64,000 bases of DNA, taken from the NCBI RefSeq assembly GCF_921293095.1, contig NC_060247.1:114719111-114783110 (forward strand), written 5' to 3'. The DNA is from Ischnura elegans (lineage: Eukaryota > Arthropoda > Insecta > Odonata > Coenagrionidae). A model generated the notes under the pieces. The model saw only the letters and a program-made list of their open reading frames with translations, was not told the origin of the DNA and did no database searches. Of this stretch, positions 1 to 64,000 are shown piece after piece (positions within the stretch are counted from its first letter, which is position 1; each line of letters begins with the position of its first letter). The position numbers and the translations under genes are program-made.

Positions 1-36
1 TTAATTGCTATAGAAAATAGTGTGTTAGCAAATTAC

Positions 37-58275
<58,239 letters not shown>

Positions 58276-60230
58276 CCGTAAACACGGGCTACTTGAGCCC
58301 TGTGGGATAACTTGAGCCCAAAACTGAAAAATGAAGTTTGGTTCTCTGCGTGCTCTCAACATCAGTATAGCGACGTAATTCAGCACTTTGCTGGTAGGCC
58401 TAGGCAGTAGTTAGACTGTGCATCGAGTCTAGGAGGTTCGGGAAGTCACCATCGTGAGCAGTATTAGTTATATAAATTACTCACGTGTTTTTTATTTCAC
58501 TTTGCAAACTTTCGTCTGTATAGACATCAGGAATAGCCTAGCACTGGAGATAAAAGCATATCTTTCATACTAGGTTTATTGTCAAAGCAAATCGAGGCCT
58601 TTTATGTCCTAAATATCTCATTAACTGTACAGTACAACTGGTACACATTATCTAAAAACTCTGGTTACTTGACCCATAGGCTCAAGCAACCCACTATTAC
58701 TTTTCTTGCTCTTCAGTGTATAAAGAGTTTGGGCTCTGTTCCCCGCAACAATTTTGTCGCTGTTTAAAATTTTAAGGACTGGGCCACCTATTACCTGCTT
58801 CTTATATTTAAGAAACACGACGGGAAGAAGGTGGTAATTGGACACAATCGTACTTCACACCTCAGTATCAGTTTTATTCATTTCTGTGTTGTATACTACC
58901 TTCGTCTCCCCCATAAGTCATCCCACCTCATTCAAATACTGGATGTGGAGTATTTTTGGCCTCTCTAATGAATTGGAAGGGCGTTCTTGACCGATGGAAA
59001 GAATAATATGCTGGTTAAAGGATCGGTGCTTCCAAAGAATTAGTTCCAAACGCTGTTGCGCACTGTTTTAGAAGTAATTAGTGCAAACGTAGAAATCAAC
59101 CTATAGGCAGGCTTAAAGAAAGCTGGAGTAGTGCCTATTGACGAAAATCAGATTACAAGCCATTTGCCAAATAAATAAAAATCAAAGCAAATGTAGACTT
59201 GTCTATGATTGAGAATGCATTTCTTCAATTACTGCAAGAGAAGAGAGGTGAGTTTGTTACACCTCAAATTACTTGGAAGAAAAGAACTCCAAGTGTCACC
59301 TGGATAAATTGTAAGAGTGCCAGACCAGTGCCTGTGTGGATATCAGCACCCATCAGGAAAAAGGTCGTAAAGTGAAGGCCCCGTAAAAAACCAAGACCAA
59401 CATTCCACAAAGAAAAACATTGGAAGATTCTGCATCAGAGGAAGATGACGTTTTTAGTTTAAGATAGGAGGCGAAATCAGCCTTTAAAATAGTGATGAGG
59501 GGCATATAGGACACATGCCTATATGTTCTCTCAAAGCCAAATCATCATCAACGCCGGATTCTGAAACGAAAGATGCCCTAGAAATTGGCAATTAAGTTCT
59601 GGTAAAATATGGAACGAGAAAGAATATCCTAGAATCATCCTTGCTATAGGAGCAGAATGTGTGAGAGTCGACTGCATGGAGCCCACGATCTAAGCTTGGA
59701 AGATGCCCAAAAACAAGGTGTCTTGTCGTACAAATTTCAAGATGTGGTCATGAAAATTGAACCCCCATCATCAATAAAAAGAATTTTTTTCTTTTACTGG
59801 ATTTTAAACATTGCTATACGCAAATCTGATTTTGTTTGCACAATGCCTTTGCAGTGTCACTCAATCTGTTGCTCAAACAAATGTTTCAAGTGATTTTTTT
59901 AAATTAATATTTTAAAATCTTGTTTTTCATAATTATTATATTTGAATTTATGTTTTGAAGCTTACGGGATGATTATAAATTACTTGTTTTCATAACTGTT
60001 TCTTTATTTGAACCCAAACTGCCTTCAAATGGTAGTTCCTATGGGAATAATGATCTGGGGTCATGCAATCAAATCTTAGGAAATAAAATTTTAAAAATAC
60101 CAAAAATTTACTATGCCACAAGCAATGCATTTTAAATGTTGAAGTATTCATAATTAACTATACTTTCAACATATAAAATGAGCATGCCAAAGAAAACAAT
60201 ATGTTGGGCTCAAGTAGCCCGTGTTTACGG
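58276..60230. mobile_element. 1,955-bp TIR element in the MLK intron
   Basis: The ends CCGTAAACACGGGCTACTTG (25 matching bases in all, closing at AGCCC) are perfect inverted copies, flanked by TA (58274-58275, 60231-60232). A subterminal variant (GGCTCAAGCAACCC) occurs at 58679. An internal plus-strand stretch at about 59215-59390 (LLQEKRGEFVTPQITWKKRT) faintly resembles the C-terminus of pogo/jerky transposases; the frame is broken. The perfect ends suggest a fairly recent insertion. Confidence 0.8.
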
Positions 60231-60899
60231 TACATATTACGAACAAATGTTTCCAATTTTCCACTTGTCTTCATGCGTGTCCACGGCGTTGGTGAATAAA
60301 GTCAAATATGCTTTCATCTCAATTACGCTGTGTAACATTATTTTAAATTTCATGCATGAGGTTTGTGACTGCTGTGTTACCTTCCTTAAAACAATTGTCG
60401 GGCGCGTGGAAATTTTAACCCGGCGCAGAGTCCAAGGAGCATTTGTTTCGCAGGTGGGGTAGATCGTTTTTTAGGCCGCATTTCGTCATAAGGTTTTTTC
60501 TATTCGTGCGTGGTTGTTTAGCGACAGGTTCACCAACGCGCGTCTTAGCCTGCGATGACCGGTCCCTGTTACATATTCATATGGCCTTATGTTTGGTGAT
60601 TCTCGGAGGCTTTCGGGAAAGGCTTGTGTTACAAGATCCGAATCCCAGCCGGGGAATCATAGCTGACCTGTATTGGTGAACCTTACTTCGAGGTGTGCCT
60701 AGGAGAGTTCCTTGTCGATATTACTTCCTTCGATTGTCGTCCTCAGAGCGTTTGGAAGGCGATTGCTGTCATCTCGAAAGATAGTGCTCCCTTGCTGCTA
60801 CAATTTCATAGACGTTCGCCTAATTTTAGGTTGATAACTATTGTCGATTCGGTGTATACCTGCTACCTTATTTGACATGATTGCACCTTAGCCAGCCGT

Positions 60900-61530
60900 G
60901 AAGTGCCGTTCCATTCCATACGTGGTGTTGCAAATTTTTCCAAGATCTATTTCAGCTTCTATCCTTCCATATATCTTTTTACCTTGGTGTTTCCTCTTCG
61001 TCGTATCCTTCTTAACTTGCCCTAAGTATGAGTCTCTTGTCATACCTTGTTGGATTTTTCCTTCGATTTTCCCTCAGCAATGTTTGCTACCCAGGTAATC
61101 GACATGGCGTATTTATCGTTCCTGTATGATGGTGTGCATTACCCTTTCTTCTCAATTACTTTTGTGTCACCCATCGTTTCTTTTTTCTTCGCCCATAATA
61201 TCCTCAGCATTCTTCTCCAGCCCCATTTTTCTTAGGCATCTATTTATTTCTTATCAGATTTTTCAGTGGTCCATGTTTTCTGATCCGTTTGGTACTGCCA
61301 CTGCCCACACAGGTTTTCGCATGAAGACTATCCCTAGGTATGGAGCCATTAACGATGGCCTGAACGATGCCCTCTTCCTCACAACGTACTCTGTCAATTC
61401 TAGTGTAAGAAGCATCTCCAGGATTCAGAGCTGGGTGTTCACGTGTTCTTACGCTTATTTGCCCCTTTGTGAATTCATTGAAGAGGTCGAATGGAATCCT
61501 CTAGATTCATAAGTTCTATGCGATACGATT
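60900..61530 (-). pseudogene. LINE reverse transcriptase relic
   Basis: On the minus strand near 61300-61190 the frame reads WTTEKSDKK, IDA, EKWGWRRMLRILWA, with two stops. This matches the AECWTLTK...FEMWCWRRMLRI segment of arthropod LINE polyproteins and the FEMWCYQRM part of the LINE at 26500. Flanking sequence is too decayed to follow, and the limits given are approximate. Confidence 0.5.
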
Positions 61531-62469
61531 GCTACATAATATTCGTAACTCTGTATCGTCTAGCTCTTAGAATCTGACCTGTCTATGCTGCTGAGATTCG
61601 GGTGCGAATTCTTGCCCTTAAAATGAGCTCGTTGCGTGTCATACGTCTGTGTTGTGTATGTGTCAGTGGGCCGATGTGCGACCGTGCGTGAGGCACGCTT
61701 TCTCACGCCATTGTGCGTGCTCTGGGACCACCTGAATTCTGACTACCTAGTCTCCATTCGCTTCCACGGGTTATCGACTCTAAAAATTCGGTCACCGCGA
61801 ACAAGATTATTTGGAGATGCTAAGCATAGTTTTGCATGTTCTTGTACGACTGTGGCAGCCTTTTCAAATTCATAATATTGGGGAATGAGGGGTCATTTAG
61901 CACTAATTACACTTGACGTGAGAATAACGCGGCGGTGAATCCCAAGGGAATGCATTTCATGAAATCCAGAAGAAAAATGAAATAATTCCAATGATAATTA
62001 TTTTAAAATATGGAAAACCAAAGGTGTTCTCAAACATGATGTTAGAGAAATCTTCCACTTCTTTCAGGTGATAATGAGTTGAGTTATCATTAGTGTACTT
62101 TCTTCGATAAAAACAAATCGATGTTTAATAAATTACCTACACGAAAAAACACGGAGTGCCTCAAAGAAACTTAAGAAATCAGTTGGTATCCCGTTGCTAT
62201 CCTCGCTTTTTTTTAACGTATCATTGAGTTAATTTTACGAAATTCGCATTTTAAACTAAGAGTCGCGGATAGACGGGGTACGCCTTTAGGAAATTCCAAC
62301 ACTTATATTTACATTAGAACGAGAGAATTCTACTAACAGCATATGATAAGTTCCAGTTGTTTGCTCTAATAATCTTTGGTGAGAATTTCATTTAGGAAGC
62401 GTACAGATACCGGCCGAAAGTCGTGATAGATATATTTACTCTCAGTGCTGTGCCCAGGTTATAAAGATA

Positions 62470-62664
62470 TTTTTTTTAAATTTATATTCATCACCCCCGG
62501 AAACTGCACCATTAGGCCTTTGAATGAAGGAGATACAGGAAACGAGAATGAAATATGACAAATATCCATCTATAGATATGGGCAAGTTGCCCACGCGGGA
62601 CTCGAACCTGCGACCTTTGGTTTGGCTGGCAGGATTGTATTCCGCTGCCACCGAGTCCGGCCAG
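62470..62664 (-). mobile_element. tRNA-derived SINE
   Basis: The minus strand begins with a tRNA-like head containing an A-box-like TCGGTGGCAGCGG (62641-62654) and a perfect B box GGTTCGAGTCC (62598-62608). An unrelated body and an A/T-rich end (AATTTAAAAAAAATATC) follow. The ends of the tRNA-like part do not pair as an acceptor stem, so it is not a functional tRNA. Confidence 0.65.
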
Positions 62665-64000
62665 GGCGTTTAAAAATTGAGTTAAAGAAATATCAAAAAT
62701 AAAAAATGCCAACAGAAAAAGTTTCACGTTGTCTTGTAGTCAAAAGTGGTCTATGTTTAGAAGTTCTCACAAATGTTGGCGAATGGTTGTTTGAGCAGAC
62801 ATTCACCTGCTGATAGGTGCACAAAGACCCCGTTGGGCGATTGTTGCAAGCGAAGTGAGTCTTGCTGCATCTGTGCGTAGGGTCACGAAGCCGAGGTGTT
62901 CCTCATGTATTTTCGACAAGGCCCCTTTTCAAAACGTCACCTCCGTGCAGAAATTTGCTACATATTTTGATGCGAGGTGCGTCCACCTGATGCTGTCTCT
63001 CTAATCATTCACTCTGGCCTCCGTAATTAATTCTGTTCTCCTACCTGATTTGTCGATCACCTTGCAGGAGATGAAGCCACTAGTCTATTGTATTTTGGTG
63101 GCCATTACTAAGCAGTTGGGAGAAATTCTTATCGAAAGACCAGGTTTCTCGATGCATAACACGCACTAGTTTTTGGTTTAATTCATGAATGACTTTCTGA
63201 TCGTCTGCCAATATTTTTAGTGCGTGATCAGTCCTTTTAAATTTATTCCTGTAAATATTTTTGAAACCCTACCACTCTCGAAACTATCGTCTTATTGTCA
63301 CGGATGCATATTATTATATCCCTGTTTCTGCCAAATACATCCTGAACGGTCATCATTTCTTCAGTTGTGTCAATATTATGCAAAGTAGATCATACATCAT
63401 TTATAATGTGTATTTGTAATTGTGCAATTTTCTTATTTTCGCCTTTCATGCCGCCAATTTCAATCACAGTTTTATTGATCCACTTGTTCTCGTTATTGGT
63501 ATAATTTTGTTCCTTCCAATCTCCTTGTTCAGTCCAAACGAGTTGGTCATTTTATAAACCAGTATGATATGATTGCATAGTTATGTTAAAATACGTTTCA
63601 GAGAAGTTTTCTTTTTACTTGGAGGGGCGTGAACTTATAATTGATCTAGCATCGCGGCGTTTATCCATAACTTTTCTGAACCGAAGATCGTTTTTCTTAT
63701 GGAATTTATGACATCCGAAATCCCTATCCACCATCTTAACGAGATCAATTCATCGCGACTTCATGCCTTAAAATATTGTTGAATAACTCCATACAGCGTA
63801 TACCTAAGTTTTATTGATTCTCTCATGAATTTCCATCTTCGTAGGTTGAATCTAGTTACCTAGTCCCGTCACGAAAATCCACCATCTGTTCGGGTGTCGG
63901 CTGACTGACAAAAACTTGACCTGGTACAGGTAAATACCAAGCGGGCGGCCGTCCTAGTTATAAATGTTTGTCCGGGAAACTGCTCCCGCCCCCTTCTCTG

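Larger units (their letters stand above)
60233..64000. other. right end of window, MLK intron or intergenic
   Basis: It holds a LINE relic and a SINE. Several open frames on the plus strand lack any family resemblance. No MLK exon was identified. Confidence 0.5.

Noticed and set aside
1..36. Next pecanex exon at the left edge
   Set aside because: A TATAG at about 9-13 looks like an acceptor, but the intron would be under 30 bp, too short to splice.
62580..62664. tRNA gene on the minus strand
   Set aside because: A and B boxes are present, but the ends do not form an acceptor stem and the T stem has a mismatch; it reads better as a SINE head.

Overview
The window is nuclear DNA from an animal, most likely an insect. 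The genes have short exons with GT-AG introns, the introns are AT-rich and crowded with arthropod-type transposons, and the proteins are closest to insect and vertebrate families I recognise. The species cannot be named from the sequence alone.

Two real genes are supported, arranged head to head. On the minus strand, 17 coding exons between positions 37 and 53456 encode a pecanex (PCNX/pcx) multipass membrane protein. The start codon is at 53456, and reading frame and intron phase close across all 17 exons (6,719 coding bases, about 2,239 codons). The C-terminal exons lie beyond the left edge. On the plus strand, the first coding exon of a mixed-lineage kinase (MLK family, slipper-like MAP3K) runs from 54013 to 54859. 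It carries the SH3 domain and the kinase N-lobe up to the HRDLKSSN catalytic loop, where it is cut by a phase-1 intron. I did not find later MLK exons before the right edge. Only 556 bp separate the two start codons, and that interval looks like a compact bidirectional promoter.

Layout: 37-9023 holds pecanex exons 17 to 12 (conserved membrane and C-terminal core, short introns, one 3,047-base exon). 9510-40955 holds exons 11 to 6 (low-complexity N-terminal region, introns of up to 12 kb). 40956-50197 is a 9.2-kb intron. 50198-53456 holds exons 5 to 1. 53457-54012 is the divergent promoter. 54860-64000 is probably MLK intron, with one possible extra first exon at 57182.

The pecanex introns are a graveyard of mobile DNA. 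They hold two related hAT elements with perfect 8-bp target duplications, a pogo-like element nested in another, a piggyBac relic, TTAA-flanked miniature elements, and a dead LINE reverse transcriptase split by a 2.07-kb inverted-repeat element that I cannot place. There are also two diverged copies of a long repeat, one carrying a further insertion that the other lacks, plus Tigger/pogo transposase fragments. The MLK intron holds a 1.95-kb element with 25-bp inverted termini, a LINE relic and a tRNA-derived SINE.

The observation I rate highest is the gene pair itself. From memory, human PCNX1/MAP3K9, PCNX2/MAP3K21 and PCNX3/MAP3K11 are also neighbours in the same divergent arrangement, so this looks like an ancient linked pair kept with a shared promoter.
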